64,000 bases of DNA from an uncultured Bacteroidia bacterium. Its GTDB lineage: Bacteria; Bacteroidota; Bacteroidia; Bacteroidales; UBA932. Within the stretch, counting starts at the first letter, position 1; every line of letters begins with the position of its first letter. The stretch is from contig CACXPG010000008.1 in assembly GCA_902769525.1 (NCBI GenBank), positions 116,631-180,630 of the forward strand, read 5' to 3'. A program made the position numbers and the translations under genes. Shown one piece after another: positions 1 to 9,635 of this stretch. The notes under the pieces were generated by a model. It made no database searches. It saw only the letters and a list, made by a program, of their open reading frames with translations, and had not been told where the DNA came from.

Positions 1-3000
1 TATACACGAGCGTTGCGGATAGAGAATTTCTGTACAAACTCACGAGGGAGGGTGTAAGAAATAGAGAGGTTCTTAAGTCTTGCAAAGTCACCCTTGACAA
101 GCATACGGGATGAGTTGTAGTAACCACCCTGGTTGTTGTCGTAGATACGCATTGGAACATCTGAGTTAGAATTTGAAGGAGTCCAAGGATTGAGCTGCTT
201 AACAGAGATAGGCTGTCCGAAGGTTCTGTAACCGTCGTTGGCAACCTCATCCTGAGTAGAGTTGCAGATATAGTGGCCGTACTTGTAGGTCCAAGACATG
301 TTGAATGTAAGGCTCTTCCACCTGAAGTCTACGTTGAAACCGCCGAATCCCCTAGGCATAGCCCTCTTGCCGTGGATAGGCATTGAGCTTGCGTTCTGCC
401 TTCTTGCAGGAGCATAGTTGTATCCATCCTCAGGCATTGCGCTTCCGTCAGGAACAACTGTACCGTCTCTGAGGACAACGTCCTGGTCAACGATCTCGCC
501 TTTCTCGTAGAAGGAACCTTCTGCATACATAGGGTAACCAGGCTTAACACCATTGATAGTCTCGTTGCTCTTGTTTACTCCCAGATAATTTCTGGTGTAG
601 AACTGGTAGAAGTTGTATCCCTTTGCCCACCAGAACCAGTCGGCGTTGATTGCCTCATCATCGGTGGAGAGCTTCAGAACCTCGTTGTGAACGCGGCTCC
701 AGTTAGCGCCTACTGTCAAGTTCATGTCCTGCTGCTTGATAATGTCAACGCTGGCTGAGATTTCCCAACCGCGGTTAACCATACTACCCTTGTTCATCAG
801 TGTTGAGCTGAATCCGGTGGTAGAGGCTACAGAAGCGTCGAGGAGCAGGTCTGTGGTCTTTCTGTTGAAGTACTCAACTGAGAAGGTGTATCTGTCGAAG
901 ATTGTTGCATCGAGACCTACGTTCCAGTTCTTGTTCTTCTCCCAGGTAAGGTCTGTGTTGGCGATGTTGCCAGGGTAGCTGGCTCCTTCGTCTCCGTACT
1001 GAGAGTAGTCATAAACTGACATATAGCCGAACAGGTCAGAAGGAAGGGTACCGGAAGTACCGTAAGATCCTCTGATCTTGCCGTCGTTCAGCCAAGGGAA
1101 GTCCAGGAATTTCTCCTTTGAGAATCTCCAGGTTCCGGATACTGACCAGAAGTTACCCCATCTTGTATCAGGAGCAAGTCTTGAAGAACCGTCACGACGG
1201 AAAGTTCCGGTGATATAATACTTGGAGTCAAAGTCATAGCTTGCACTTCCGAGCATAGAGAGCAGGCCCTCTTCGTGGCTCCAAGCATAGCCTTCGTCAA
1301 AGGTAGTTCCCATAACACTCTCGGTAGCTCCGAGGTAGCTGAAGTCGGTCTTTCCGAGACGGAGTCCGTTGAACTTCTCTCTTTCAGCCTCCCAGCCAAC
1401 CATTGCGGAAACGTGGTGCAGGTCGAGGAACATCTTGTCGAAATTCAGGGTTGTAGAGCTTACAACCTTGTTGATGTTACGATGCTTGTCAGAAGCGTAA
1501 CCGGTTCCGTAAGCGGTGAAGTTAGGGTGTCCGTAGAGCCATCCGAACTTGTCGTGTACATACAGCCAGTCGCTTGAGAGAGTGGTCTTGAGTTTCAGAT
1601 AGTCGGTGAAAGCAACTTCAGCCCATCCCTTGAGGATTGTTCTGTTCTGCTTTGCATCGTTGATCTGGTGCTTGTACTGGGCAACAGGGTTGATAGTGTT
1701 GAATCTGGTTGAGAATGTCTCCTCATAAAGATCTCCGGTAGCCCTGTATGCGTAAGGCCATCTGTCGATGAATACAGCCTTCCACATGAACATAGGGTTA
1801 TCCTTTGATGACCATCCGTCCTGGTGACCATCCTGATACTGCCATGAGTACTGCATGATACCGCCGAGCTTGAACCACTTGTTGAGCTTAACCTCTCCGT
1901 TTACGGTTGCGGTGAAACGCTGCAGGTAGTCAATCTTTACAACACCGTGCTGGTCTGTGTAGGCAACAGATGCGTAGATCTTGCCCTTGTCATTACCGCC
2001 GGTGATGCTGTACTCGTAGTTCTGGCTGATACCTCTCTGGAACAGAGCTTTCTCCCAGTCCTTGTAGATGTATTTGTCGTAGTCGAATGCAGGATAGTAT
2101 TTTGCCATCCTGTTGTCTACATAAGCGTCGATGCTTCCGTAGCTGCTCCATGCACTTGGGTTAGCCTCAGCATAGTTGCGGAAAGACATTCTCTGCAGAG
2201 CCTCGTTCTGGGCGTCATTAACCATTTCCATGTGCTTCTTGTAAGAGAAGTAGGAAACGCCTACGCTAGCCTTGAAAGTAGAAACGAGGTCACCCTCCTT
2301 ACCCTTCTTGGTGGTGATCAGAACAACACCGTTGGATGCTCTTGATCCGTAAAGGGAAGCGGCTGCAGCGTCCTTCAAGATTGTGATGGACTCGATGTCG
2401 CTAGGGTTGAGGAAGTTCATTGCACTGGTGGAGATGTTTCCGGTAGACCAGTCACCGCTAGTTGCAGGCACACCGTCGATAACGTACAGTGGCTTGTTGC
2501 TGGCGTTGAATGAGCCGTAACCGCGGACACTGATTTCAACTTCTGAACCAGGCTGTCCTGAATAAGACATTGCCTGAACACCGGCAGCCTTTCCTGCCAG
2601 AGCCTGCTCGAAGCTGACAACCGGAGCATCCTTGATAGCATCTTGCTTTACGACTGCTGCGGAACCTGAGTAAGATCCCTTCTTTGCGGTACCGTAAGCA
2701 ACGACGATGGTCTCGTCCAGTCCGATGGCGTCAGATGCCATGACTGCGTTAACCACGCTCTTTCCTCCAACAGGAACTTCAACTGTGGTGTATCCTACTG
2801 AAGAGAAGACGAGCGTTGCGTTTGCCGGAGCATTGATGGAATACTTACCGTTCTCGTCCGTAAAGGAACCTGTACGGGTACCCTTAACCATAACGTTTAC
2901 GCCAGGGATAGGGCCTCCGTCTTCTTTAGAAGTTACCGTTCCGGTAACCCTGTTCTGTGCGAGCGCCATTGTTGAGATGAGCGCTGCCAGAGCCAATAGT

Positions 3001-3014
3001 AAGACCTTTTTCAT
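1..3014 (-). CDS. SusC/RagA-type TonB-dependent outer-membrane receptor (C-terminus outside window)
   Basis: Outer-membrane transporter that works with a SusD lipoprotein and TonB to import large nutrients. The reverse-strand frame is open from the ATG at 3014 to the window edge, about 1004 residues. Visible in order: signal peptide ending near ALAQ, a CarboxypepD_reg-like beta-sandwich (residues 21-95, with VTGTVTSKEDGGPIPGV), the plug domain with the SusC hallmarks ISVRGYGSFN and PLYVIDGVPA, then the beta-barrel. There is no N-terminal STN domain, so unlike the receptor at 30375 it is not built to signal to an ECF sigma factor. The substrate is unknown because its SusD partner lies outside. 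The last barrel strands are missing only because the window ends. Confidence 0.93.
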   Translation of the reverse strand, partial: MKKVLLLALAALISTMALAQNRVTGTVTSKEDGGPIPGVNVMVKGTRTGSFTDENGKYSINAPANATLVFSSVGYTTVEVPVGGKSVVNAVMASDAIGLDETIVVAYGTAKKGSYSGSAAVVKQDAIKDAPVVSFEQALAGKAAGVQAMSYSGQPGSEVEISVRGYGSFNASNKPLYVIDGVPATSGDWSTGNISTSAMNFLNPSDIESITILKDAAAASLYGSRASNGVVLITTKKGKEGDLVSTFKASVGVSYFSYKKHMEMVNDAQNEALQRMSFRNYAEANPSAWSSYGSIDAYVDNRMAKYYPAFDYDKYIYKDWEKALFQRGISQNYEYSITGGNDKGKIYASVAYTDQHGVVKIDYLQRFTATVNGEVKLNKWFKLGGIMQYSWQYQDGHQDGWSSKDNPMFMWKAVFIDRWPYAYRATGDLYEETFSTRFNTINPVAQYKHQINDAKQNRTILKGWAEVAFTDYLKLKTTLSSDWLYVHDKFGWLYGHPNFTAYGTGYASDKHRNINKVVSSTTLNFDKMFLDLHHVSAMVGWEAEREKFNGLRLGKTDFSYLGATESVMGTTFDEGYAWSHEEGLLSMLGSASYDFDSKYYITGTFRRDGSSRLAPDTRWGNFWSVSGTWRFSKEKFLDFPWLNDGKIRGSYGTSGTLPSDLFGYMSVYDYSQYGDEGASYPGNIANTDLTWEKNKNWNVGLDATIFDRYTFSVEYFNRKTTDLLLDASVASTTGFSSTLMNKGSMVNRGWEISASVDIIKQQDMNLTVGANWSRVHNEVLKLSTDDEAINADWFWWAKGYNFYQFYTRNYLGVNKSNETINGVKPGYPMYAEGSFYEKGEIVDQDVVLRDGTVVPDGSAMPEDGYNYAPARRQNASSMPIHGKRAMPRGFGGFNVDFRWKSLTFNMSWTYKYGHYICNSTQDEVANDGYRTFGQPISVKQLNPWTPSNSNSDVPMRIYDNNQGGYYNSSRMLVKGDFARLKNLSISYTLPREFVQKFSIRNARV

Positions 3015-3049
3015 TGGATAATATTTAGTTAGTAAATAGGTTTGCTGAA

Positions 3050-3057
3050 CAAATATA
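3050..3057 (-). promoter_or_regulatory. Probable -7 promoter element of the SusC gene
   Basis: On the minus strand this reads TATATTTG, an exact match to the Bacteroidetes -7 consensus TAnnTTTG, 35 nt before the ATG at 3014. The -33 element is not clear because the upstream stretch is T-rich. Confidence 0.55.
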
Positions 3058-3155
3058 CCAAAATAGAAACAAAAATGTAACAACTTGAGTACATTTTTTT
3101 GCACTTTTTTTGTTATTTCCGTGCAACGTTTTGCCAAATACCCGCATCACGGCAA

Positions 3156-3190
3156 AGAAAAAACAGGTTTCGGAATACCGGAACCTGTTA
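3156..3190 (-). terminator. Rho-independent terminator after der
   Basis: Arms 3162-3173 and 3178-3189 pair over 12 bp (one G-U) around the loop aata; read on the minus strand the stem is followed by six T. It lies 26 nt past the der stop and ends the engB-prs-nadE-der operon. Confidence 0.8.
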
Positions 3191-3215
3191 TATTTTGTAA
3201 CTGTGATATTTCAAA

Positions 3216-4529
3216 TCACTTCTGCTTGAAGTATATGTTCACAGGACATCCCCTGAAGTTGAACTTCTCGCGTAACCTGTTCTCCAGAAAGCGTTTATAA
3301 GGATCGCGAATATATTGCGGAAGATTGCAGAAGAATGCGAAAGAAGGCACTTTTGTCGGCAGCTGGGTTATGTATTTTATCTTCACCTCCTTGCCTTTGT
3401 ACATAGGAGGCTGATGCTCTTCTATTTCCGGCATAAGGGCATCGTTGAGTTTTTTCCAGTCGAGTTTTCGGGAATAATTTGAATACACTTCCATGGCCTG
3501 CTGAAGAACCTCGTGAATTCTCTGCTTGTTGATCACCGATGTGAACACCACCGGGACATCGGTGAACGGGGCGGTCTTTGAAAGGATTTCCTGGGTGAAG
3601 TTCTTCATCGTCATCGTGTCCTTTTCTATGAGGTCCCACTTGTTGACCACAATCACGCATCCCTTTCCGTTTTTCTGTATGAGGTAGAAGATGTTCAGGT
3701 CCTGGGCCTGGATGCCTTCGGTGGCATCAATCATAAGTATGCACACATCTGAGTTCTCGATGCTCCTTATGGCTCTCATCACCGAGTAGAACTCCAGGTC
3801 CTGGCTGACCTTGTTCTTCTTTCTCATTCCGGCTGTGTCGACCAGCATAAAGTCGTATCCGAATTTGTTGTAACGGGTTGTGATGGAATCTCTTGTGGTG
3901 CCCGCAACCGGTGTCACGATGTTTCTTTCCTCTCCGAGCAGGGCGTTGGTCATCGATGACTTGCCCACGTTCGGTCTTCCCACTATGGTGATTCTCGGAA
4001 GGTTGAGAGTGTCTTCTGCCTGGCCAAGGGCGCCGGCCTTCTCGAGTTCGGCCACCAGGCGGTCCAGAAGGTCTCCCGTTCCGCCGCCGCTTGCCGAGGC
4101 AATGACAACCGGCTCTCCAAGACCGAAGGCGTTGAACTCGTAAGTTCCGTAGATCTTGGCTCCGGAGTCTACCTTGTTGACTGCCAGCACGACAGGCTTG
4201 TCTCCACGCCTGAGGATCCGTGCGATTGACTCGTCGTAGTCTGTGATTCCGGTATCCACGTCGCACAGGAAAAGAATAACATCCGCCTCTTCGATGGCGG
4301 CCATTACCTGCTTGCGGATTTCGGTCTCGAACACGTCGTCAGAATTGGTGGTGTAGCCGCCGGTGTCTATAACGGAAAATGTCTTGCCGCACCACTCGCA
4401 CTTGCCATAGTGGCGGTCTCTGGTAACTCCGGCCGTTTCATCCACTATTGCTCTTCTCTGTCCGACCAGCCTGTTGAAAAGGGTGGACTTGCCCACATTC
4501 GGTCTTCCCACTATAGCTACTATTCCCAT
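3216..4529 (-). CDS. der: Ribosome biogenesis GTPase Der (EngA)
   Basis: Double-GTPase essential for maturation of the 50S subunit. Length is 437 aa, normal for the family. The first G domain starts at residue 1 with [16 protein letters not shown], then DTGG and NKVD. The second has [18 protein letters not shown] and NKWD. A C-terminal KH-like domain follows. I use the ATG at 4529, which gives the classic [11 protein letters not shown] start; a longer in-frame reading begins at 4577 but adds 16 residues not found in the family. Last gene of the minus-strand operon with the 98-aa gene, nadE, prs and engB; a strong terminator follows. Confidence 0.97.
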   Translation of the reverse strand: MGIVAIVGRPNVGKSTLFNRLVGQRRAIVDETAGVTRDRHYGKCEWCGKTFSVIDTGGYTTNSDDVFETEIRKQVMAAIEEADVILFLCDVDTGITDYDESIARILRRGDKPVVLAVNKVDSGAKIYGTYEFNAFGLGEPVVIASASGGGTGDLLDRLVAELEKAGALGQAEDTLNLPRITIVGRPNVGKSSMTNALLGEERNIVTPVAGTTRDSITTRYNKFGYDFMLVDTAGMRKKNKVSQDLEFYSVMRAIRSIENSDVCILMIDATEGIQAQDLNIFYLIQKNGKGCVIVVNKWDLIEKDTMTMKNFTQEILSKTAPFTDVPVVFTSVINKQRIHEVLQQAMEVYSNYSRKLDWKKLNDALMPEIEEHQPPMYKGKEVKIKYITQLPTKVPSFAFFCNLPQYIRDPYKRFLENRLREKFNFRGCPVNIYFKQK

Positions 4530-4566
4530 ATAGTTGTAATCTAAATTGTTAGTAATCTTTATATAC

Positions 4567-4863
4567 CTATCTTGCAATCAGGTCTTTCAGCTTGCAGGCC
4601 ACATCGCAGCTTTCACATTCTGAATCGGGATGCGTCTTTCTGAGCGACTTGTTCCCGGTAACCTTGATGTGCGAGGACTTTCCCCATATCCTTTCATCTT
4701 CTTCCCTCATGCAGATGACGCCTCTTTTCCTGAGCTCCTTGCTATGGCCTATCTCGGAATCGGGAAACTTCCCGTTTTTCCTGAAGATTATGTTGAAGCA
4801 CAGGCCGAACACGCACAGTCCCAGTACAAGGACAGACAGCAGTATCACATATAACGTGTTCAT
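4567..4863 (-). CDS. Conserved small membrane protein with C-terminal CxxCxxxC
   Basis: 98 aa. Residues 4-27 form one hydrophobic segment, followed by [22 protein letters not shown], here noted as the FRKNGKFP and RKRGV stretch typical of a Bacteroidetes-only family of short membrane or secreted proteins of unknown role. The C-terminal 15 residues carry ECESCDVAC, a CxxCxxxC pattern that could bind metal or be redox active; I do not recall it in the shorter relatives. It sits 6 nt after nadE and 37 nt before der, so it is cotranscribed with them. No function can be assigned. Confidence 0.75.
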   Translation of the reverse strand: MNTLYVILLSVLVLGLCVFGLCFNIIFRKNGKFPDSEIGHSKELRKRGVICMREEDERIWGKSSHIKVTGNKSLRKTHPDSECESCDVACKLKDLIAR

Positions 4864-4869
4864 AAAGGG

Positions 4870-5718
4870 CTATTTGAGGAGGCATTTCTCCTTGTAGACC
4901 ACCGGAGCGCTGCTGATGTTCAGTATCGGCGGAATCTGGTGAATCTTGAACGCGGACTTGCCAATCAGGGAGCTGATCTTGTCTAGAAGCTCCTTGTCAT
5001 AGCCTTCTTTCCGAAGCTGGGCGAAGGTTTTGCCACCTTCGTTCACCTCGTACAGGATTGGGTCCATTATGTCGTAGTCCGGAAGCGAGTCGGAGTCTTT
5101 CTGTCCAGGACGGAGCTCGGCGCTCGGGGCCTTGGTCAGGGTGGAAACCGGAATTATCTCCTTCTCTGAATTGATGTCGTAAGCCAGTTCGTAGACATCT
5201 CCCTTGTAGAGATCTGCAATTACCATCATCGCACCGGCCAGGTCACCGTAAAGGGTGCCATATCCGGTACACAGTTCGCTCTTGTTGGAGGTGTTCAGAA
5301 GCAGGGCGTTGAACTTGTTCGAGTAGGCCATCAGTATGGTGCCCCTGATTCTTGCCTGAAGGTTCTCTTCCGTGACGCTCCACTCTTTCCTGTCTTTGAA
5401 AACAGGCTCGAGAGACTTCATGAACTTGTGGTAAATCTCGGAAATAGGAACTACATCATAGCCAATTCCCAGATTTTCTGCCAGATCCACAGCATCCTGC
5501 ACAGAAGACAGGGTGGAAAAGTCGCTCGGCAGCATGATGCCGTGGACATTCTCGCTTCCCAGCGCCTCTACGGCCAAAGCCGCTACAACGGCAGAGTCTA
5601 TGCCGCCGGAAAGGCCGAGGACCGCATTCTGCATGTTGCATCCGGCAAAATAATCCCTTATGCCTTCAACGAGTTTGGACCGTATCTGTTCTATGGTAAA
5701 TTCAGTGTGGATCAGCAT
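4870..5718 (-). CDS. nadE: NAD synthetase, NH3-dependent type
   Basis: Makes NAD from nicotinic acid adenine dinucleotide, ATP and ammonia in the cytoplasm. At 282 aa it is the short form without the N-terminal nitrilase-like glutaminase domain. The PP-loop SGGIDSAVVAALA lies near residues 37-49, and the second signature TSNKSELCTGYGTLYGD is present in the middle. It starts 23 nt after the prs stop; prs makes PRPP, which is also a precursor in NAD synthesis, so the pairing is metabolically sensible. Confidence 0.96.
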   Translation of the reverse strand: MLIHTEFTIEQIRSKLVEGIRDYFAGCNMQNAVLGLSGGIDSAVVAALAVEALGSENVHGIMLPSDFSTLSSVQDAVDLAENLGIGYDVVPISEIYHKFMKSLEPVFKDRKEWSVTEENLQARIRGTILMAYSNKFNALLLNTSNKSELCTGYGTLYGDLAGAMMVIADLYKGDVYELAYDINSEKEIIPVSTLTKAPSAELRPGQKDSDSLPDYDIMDPILYEVNEGGKTFAQLRKEGYDKELLDKISSLIGKSAFKIHQIPPILNISSAPVVYKEKCLLK

Positions 5719-5741
5719 GGCTGTGACAGTTTATTTAAGTG

Positions 5742-6686
5742 CTAGTACATCAGGGTGTTGCCAAAGGACTTGTCGCGATAGACCTTGTCTATCACGTCTC
5801 CGAACAGCTCTGCCACGGAGATTACCTTGATCTTGCTCGTGTCGGCTCCTTCCGGTGCCCTGAGAGGGATGGTGTCTGTGACAACCAGCTCCTCGAGAGG
5901 GGAGGAGGCGATGTGCTCGTATGCAGCTCCGGAGAGAACAGGGTGGGTGGCAAGGGCTCTTACGCTCTTTGCTCCTTTGTCTATCAGCATCTTGGCGGCC
6001 TTGCAGAGGGTTCCTGCAGTGTCCACCATATCATCGACAATTACAATGTTTCTTCCTTCCACGTCTCCGATGGCTGTCATCGAGCCGACCACGTTTGCCC
6101 TCTCCCTGCTCTTGTGGCAGATGATCATAGGGCATCCGATGATTCTGGAGTAGGCGTTCACTCTCTTGGCGCTTCCCATGTCAGGAGCGGCGATTGAAAG
6201 GTCTTCCAGCTTTAGGCTTCTCAGATACGGCAGGAATATGGAACTTGCGTAGATATGGTCAACCGGGAAGTCGAAAAAGCCCTGGATCTGGTCTGCGTGA
6301 AGGTCTGCGGTCATTATCCTGTCGCATCCGGAGGCTGCCAGCAGGTTTGCCACCAGTTTTGCTCCGATGGACACTCTCGGACGGTCCTTGCGGTCTTGTC
6401 TTGCCCATCCGAAGTACGGCATCACGGCCACCACCTTGTAGGCTGAGGCTCTCTTTGCCGCGTCAATCATAAGCAGCAGTTCCATAAGGTTTTCCATCGG
6501 CGGGAAAGTGGAGCAGACGATGAACACGGCCACGCCTCTGACGCTTTCCAGGTATATAGGCTGGAATTCTCCGTCGCTGAAGACAGTTACATCAGATTTG
6601 CCAAGTTCCAGATTAAGCGATTTTGAAATTCGCTCAGCCAGGTATCTGGAGTTTCTGGTTGAGAAAATCTTGATTGGATGTTCCAT
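5742..6686 (-). CDS. prs: Ribose-phosphate pyrophosphokinase
   Basis: Makes PRPP from ribose 5-phosphate and ATP for purine, pyrimidine, His, Trp and NAD synthesis. Length 314 aa, as in class I enzymes. Key pieces seen: FSTRNSRYLAERI at the N-terminus, the divalent-cation motif TADLHADQIQGFF near residue 126, and the PRPP loop IVIVDDMVDTAGTL near residue 215. Second gene of the operon, 37 nt after engB. Confidence 0.97.
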   Translation of the reverse strand: MEHPIKIFSTRNSRYLAERISKSLNLELGKSDVTVFSDGEFQPIYLESVRGVAVFIVCSTFPPMENLMELLLMIDAAKRASAYKVVAVMPYFGWARQDRKDRPRVSIGAKLVANLLAASGCDRIMTADLHADQIQGFFDFPVDHIYASSIFLPYLRSLKLEDLSIAAPDMGSAKRVNAYSRIIGCPMIICHKSRERANVVGSMTAIGDVEGRNIVIVDDMVDTAGTLCKAAKMLIDKGAKSVRALATHPVLSGAAYEHIASSPLEELVVTDTIPLRAPEGADTSKIKVISVAELFGDVIDKVYRDKSFGNTLMY

Positions 6687-6723
6687 ATTCTTGTTTTATA
6701 TAATTCAAATAGTTCTCAGCGAT

Positions 6724-7377
6724 TCATTTGTCTGCCTTCTCCTGTGCCTTCTTGGCCTCCTTGAACAGGTTCAGCACCTGTTCCATGTGGGAGATTATCT
6801 CCTCTTTTCCGGTTCCTTTCTCAGACGAACTGACAAATATCGGGGGGAGTTCCTCCCAATACTCTGACAGTGTTTTCTTTACACTCGCGATATTCTTCTC
6901 CAGCTCGCTTTTTCGTGGCTTGTCTGATTTTGTAAAGATAATGGAAAAAGGAATACCTTCTTCACCCAGAGCCGTAATAAAGTCAAGATCTATCTGCTGG
7001 AGGGTGTGGCGTGAGTCCAGCAGCACAAACAGCGTGGCCAGTTCCTGGGATCCCCCGATGTACTCGTTGTTCATCCTGGCAAGCTCGTCCCTCTGCTTTC
7101 CGGAAAGCTTGGCATAGCCGTATCCAGGCAGGTCCACAAGGTACCAGCTGTCGTTGACAAGGAAATGGTTTATGGAGATTGTCTTTCCGGGAGAAGAGCT
7201 GGTGCGGGCCAGTTCCTTGCCCTTGGTGATCTTTTCGGCGCCAGAGCACAGCATATTTATCAGGGAAGACTTTCCCACGTTCGAGCGCCCTATGAAGGCA
7301 ATTTCCGGATATCTTCTGCCCGGCCTGCCTTTCAAGGTGGTGCTGCTTCCTGCGAATGCCGCCTTCTTGATTTTCAT
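6724..7377 (-). CDS. engB: Ribosome biogenesis GTP-binding protein YsxC/EngB
   Basis: TrmE/Era-class GTPase needed for 50S assembly. About 217 aa. G1 is IGRSNVGKSSLIN, G3 DLPGYGYA, G4 TKSDK and G5 SSEKGTG, all in the expected order. The chosen ATG at 7377 gives MKIKKAAFAGS. A TTG seven codons upstream is in frame, but it lies inside the putative -7 box and is an unlikely start. First gene of the engB-prs-nadE-der operon, divergent from the lipoprotein at 7470. Confidence 0.95.
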   Translation of the reverse strand: MKIKKAAFAGSSTTLKGRPGRRYPEIAFIGRSNVGKSSLINMLCSGAEKITKGKELARTSSSPGKTISINHFLVNDSWYLVDLPGYGYAKLSGKQRDELARMNNEYIGGSQELATLFVLLDSRHTLQQIDLDFITALGEEGIPFSIIFTKSDKPRKSELEKNIASVKKTLSEYWEELPPIFVSSSEKGTGKEEIISHMEQVLNLFKEAKKAQEKADK

Positions 7378-7395
7378 ACCTGGAATGTTTGGACG

Positions 7396-7403
7396 CAAAT
7401 TTA
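7396..7403 (-). promoter_or_regulatory. Probable -7 element of the engB-der operon
   Basis: Minus-strand TAAATTTG, exact TAnnTTTG match, 18 nt before the engB ATG. No convincing -33 element was seen. Confidence 0.5.
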
Positions 7404-7417
7404 GGAAATTTATTTGC

Positions 7418-7425
7418 TATTTTTG
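7418..7425 (+). promoter_or_regulatory. Probable -7 element of the lipoprotein gene at 7470
   Basis: Plus-strand TATTTTTG, 44 nt before the ATG; back to back with the engB promoter in the same 90-bp divergent region. Confidence 0.45.
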
Positions 7426-7469
7426 CATAGTCAAACATATTGGGGCAACAATATTAATCAATATCAGCA

Positions 7470-8048
7470 ATGAAAAAAGTAATGACAAAAACCGTTTTGG
7501 TTTCAATGATGGTTTTAGGCCTGGCTCTTGTGTCATGCAACAGCAAACCTAAAGAGCAGCCTGCAGCTACAGATCCGGACGCGGCTCTGGTGAGTGCTGC
7601 CGAAAACAAGCTCAAGGCCCACGATGAGGATATCCAGACTTTGTGGGTTTTAAGCTATGGAGAGGACAAGAAAATCGCCAACTACTGTCTTGCAGGTGAC
7701 TATGTATTGATAGGTACGGAAGACGGCAAGGAGGAATACCTTCTCTATTTCTTCAAGGATATGAAAGATATCGAGAATTTTGACGGAATCCCTGTCTGCG
7801 AAGGCCAGGATGTTTCATTCCAGGGCAATGCTGTGATAGTTAAGGGTCTCGGCCAGACCACCTATTTCGAAAAGACCGAATACGAGGGCTTCAAGCAACT
7901 TTTCACCGAGTCAGAGAAAGACGGAAAGAAGGTCTATACCAATGATCTGGGCGATCCTTACGACGAGCCTCAGGCACAGGCTTTCATCGAGAGTATCTCA
8001 AAGGAAGAGGTGACAAAGCTCTCCGACATCCTAAAGAAGTGGAAGTGA
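7470..8048 (+). CDS. Hypothetical lipoprotein
   Basis: 192 aa with a lipoprotein signal peptide (hydrophobic residues 8-20, lipobox ALVSC, Cys about 23). The rest is a soluble acidic domain without a recognised motif; after a charged linker (residues 25-45) it looks like alternating strands such as YCLAGDYVLIGTEDGKEEYL. The gene stands alone, with its own -7 box and a terminator just after the stop. It resembles in style the lipoprotein at 9045 but the two are not clearly homologous. Function unknown. Confidence 0.8.
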   Translation: MKKVMTKTVLVSMMVLGLALVSCNSKPKEQPAATDPDAALVSAAENKLKAHDEDIQTLWVLSYGEDKKIANYCLAGDYVLIGTEDGKEEYLLYFFKDMKDIENFDGIPVCEGQDVSFQGNAVIVKGLGQTTYFEKTEYEGFKQLFTESEKDGKKVYTNDLGDPYDEPQAQAFIESISKEEVTKLSDILKKWK

Positions 8049-8075
8049 GAATAATCATCCCTAACCAGGAAAAGA

Positions 8076-8107
8076 AAAGACCGATGCCATTGGCGCCGGT
8101 CTTTTTC
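8076..8107. terminator. Bidirectional terminator between convergent genes
   Basis: AAAGACCG (8076-8083) pairs perfectly with CGGTCTTT (8097-8104), and T-rich sequence follows on the plus strand. It separates the lipoprotein gene (stop 8048) from the convergent gene at 8137. Confidence 0.75.
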
Positions 8108-8136
8108 TTTTTGTCCACTGTCACAGTGGCTGACTG

Positions 8137-9030
8137 TTAATACACATTGATATTGACGGTCTTGTCGCTGCTACGGCTGTTGCTTCTGGACTCTTCCGCA
8201 GGCGCAGGTAATTGAAGCACTACTCTCCAGGCTTCATAGGCTCCCGGGTCATTCTTATATCTGACACTCCTGAATCTGACGACGGAAACGTTTCTTGGCA
8301 GAGGCGGGAACTGAACCTTAAAAGTATAGTTTCCCACATCGTAATACTTGTCGTTAGTGAAATTCAACGGCTTCTTTGCCTTGTATACATCTTCCGTATC
8401 ATCATCAACCAGAGACATTCTGGAAGCGCTTAGAGGTCTTCCTTCAAAGGCATACTGGGTAATGTTATAAGTAAAGTGTACGATAGTATACTCTTTGGTC
8501 CTTATGACTTTTGTAACCTTTATATTCTTGTTGTTGGTTGTTTGTCTAGGGTTGTTGTAGGTCTTTGACCCGCTTGAAGATGTCTGCTTTTTAGCGTTAG
8601 ACGTGGTGCTTTTCTTCTGCTGGCCTTGGGACTTCAAGGCAATGTTGCTGATGACAAAAGGATTCTGAACTCCAGCCGCTTCCCTGAATGTCACAGAGGT
8701 GGTCTTTTTCGGCAGCGGAGGGAACTCGATCTTAAATGTGGTGTTTCCGCCTTTATACTTTGTGCCCCATTTGAAATTCAAGGCATCTGTCGCCTGATAC
8801 TTCTTGCCTGTGGCATCGTCTTTCAGATAAGGATAGGCATCGATGCAGCTCCATGCGTCTGCGCTGTTTGAAGTATATTTCAGATAGACTATCGTGGCAT
8901 TTGAGGTTCTTTCTACCTTGGTTATCCTGATCCTTTTGTCATTTGGTTTCTGACTCGGATTGTTATAGGTCTGGGCACTCACGGCCAAAGCCATGATAAG
9001 CCCCGCTGTCAACAAAAAAAACTTTTTCAT
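8137..9030 (-). CDS. Secreted protein with two tandem copies of an unknown beta-domain
   Basis: 297 aa, Sec signal peptide ending near AVSAQ. The mature part is a duplication: copy 1 (residues 21-130) and copy 2 (residues 155-265) share, in the same order, TYNNP at the start, KRIRITKV / KNIKVTKV, a TIVYLKY / TIVHFTY strand, a LNF segment, TTFKIEFPPLP / YTFKVQFPPLP and a final VTFRE / VRFRS strand. The copies are joined by a Ser/Thr/Lys-rich linker. This looks like an Ig-like or DUF4352-like beta-sandwich, but I cannot name the family. Third gene of the operon with 9045 and 9636 (14-nt gap). Confidence 0.8.
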   Translation of the reverse strand: MKKFFLLTAGLIMALAVSAQTYNNPSQKPNDKRIRITKVERTSNATIVYLKYTSNSADAWSCIDAYPYLKDDATGKKYQATDALNFKWGTKYKGGNTTFKIEFPPLPKKTTSVTFREAAGVQNPFVISNIALKSQGQQKKSTTSNAKKQTSSSGSKTYNNPRQTTNNKNIKVTKVIRTKEYTIVHFTYNITQYAFEGRPLSASRMSLVDDDTEDVYKAKKPLNFTNDKYYDVGNYTFKVQFPPLPRNVSVVRFRSVRYKNDPGAYEAWRVVLQLPAPAEESRSNSRSSDKTVNINVY

Positions 9031-9044
9031 TTTTCTGGAGGATG

Positions 9045-9611
9045 TTACTTGTCATAAGTGTATTCTACAAAGTACCACTCGCCTTCGTCATATCCGCGGT
9101 CTTCGCTTCCTACATTCTTGCCAATGCCTACGAACTCCATTTCCACCTCCTGTCCGGCTTTCTCCTTGCTTTCCTTGATAGCCTGGGCTTTCTTCAGGAA
9201 TTCGTTATAGTCGGCCTCGCTGCGGAAAGCGATGGTTCCGTAAGCTACAGACTCGGCTGTGAGATAGATTACAACTGCATCGTCATCCTTGTCGGTGATC
9301 TTTACAGCATGGCCTTCGTTGTCGAGTTCAACCTCGGCACCCTTTCCGAAATAGTATTGCAAGTTGTCTACCTGGGCATCCTTCACCTCTTGCTTGAACG
9401 AGTTGAGAGGTTTCATTCCCATAGCGTCTAGCAGTTCCTGTGGAACAGCGTCCCAGTCAGCATTTACCAGAGTCTCCATGCACTCTGGAACGAAGCCCTT
9501 GACGATTTCGGTATTGTCCTTAGGCTGGTCAGCGTTCTCAGCGGTTTTAGACTTGCAGGAAATTAAGGCAACTGCCAGAGCGATGATTGAAAGTAAAGCA
9601 ATCTTTTTCAT
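9045..9611 (-). CDS. Hypothetical lipoprotein
   Basis: 188 aa. Signal peptide with lipobox ALISC (Cys about 19), then an acidic soluble domain. No motif recognised. It follows the formylglycine-enzyme-like gene by 24 nt and precedes the duplicated-domain gene by 14 nt, so the three envelope proteins are likely made together. Confidence 0.78.
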   Translation of the reverse strand: MKKIALLSIIALAVALISCKSKTAENADQPKDNTEIVKGFVPECMETLVNADWDAVPQELLDAMGMKPLNSFKQEVKDAQVDNLQYYFGKGAEVELDNEGHAVKITDKDDDAVVIYLTAESVAYGTIAFRSEADYNEFLKKAQAIKESKEKAGQEVEMEFVGIGKNVGSEDRGYDEGEWYFVEYTYDK

Positions 9612-9635
9612 ATTCTTTATGTTTTTGATTAATAA

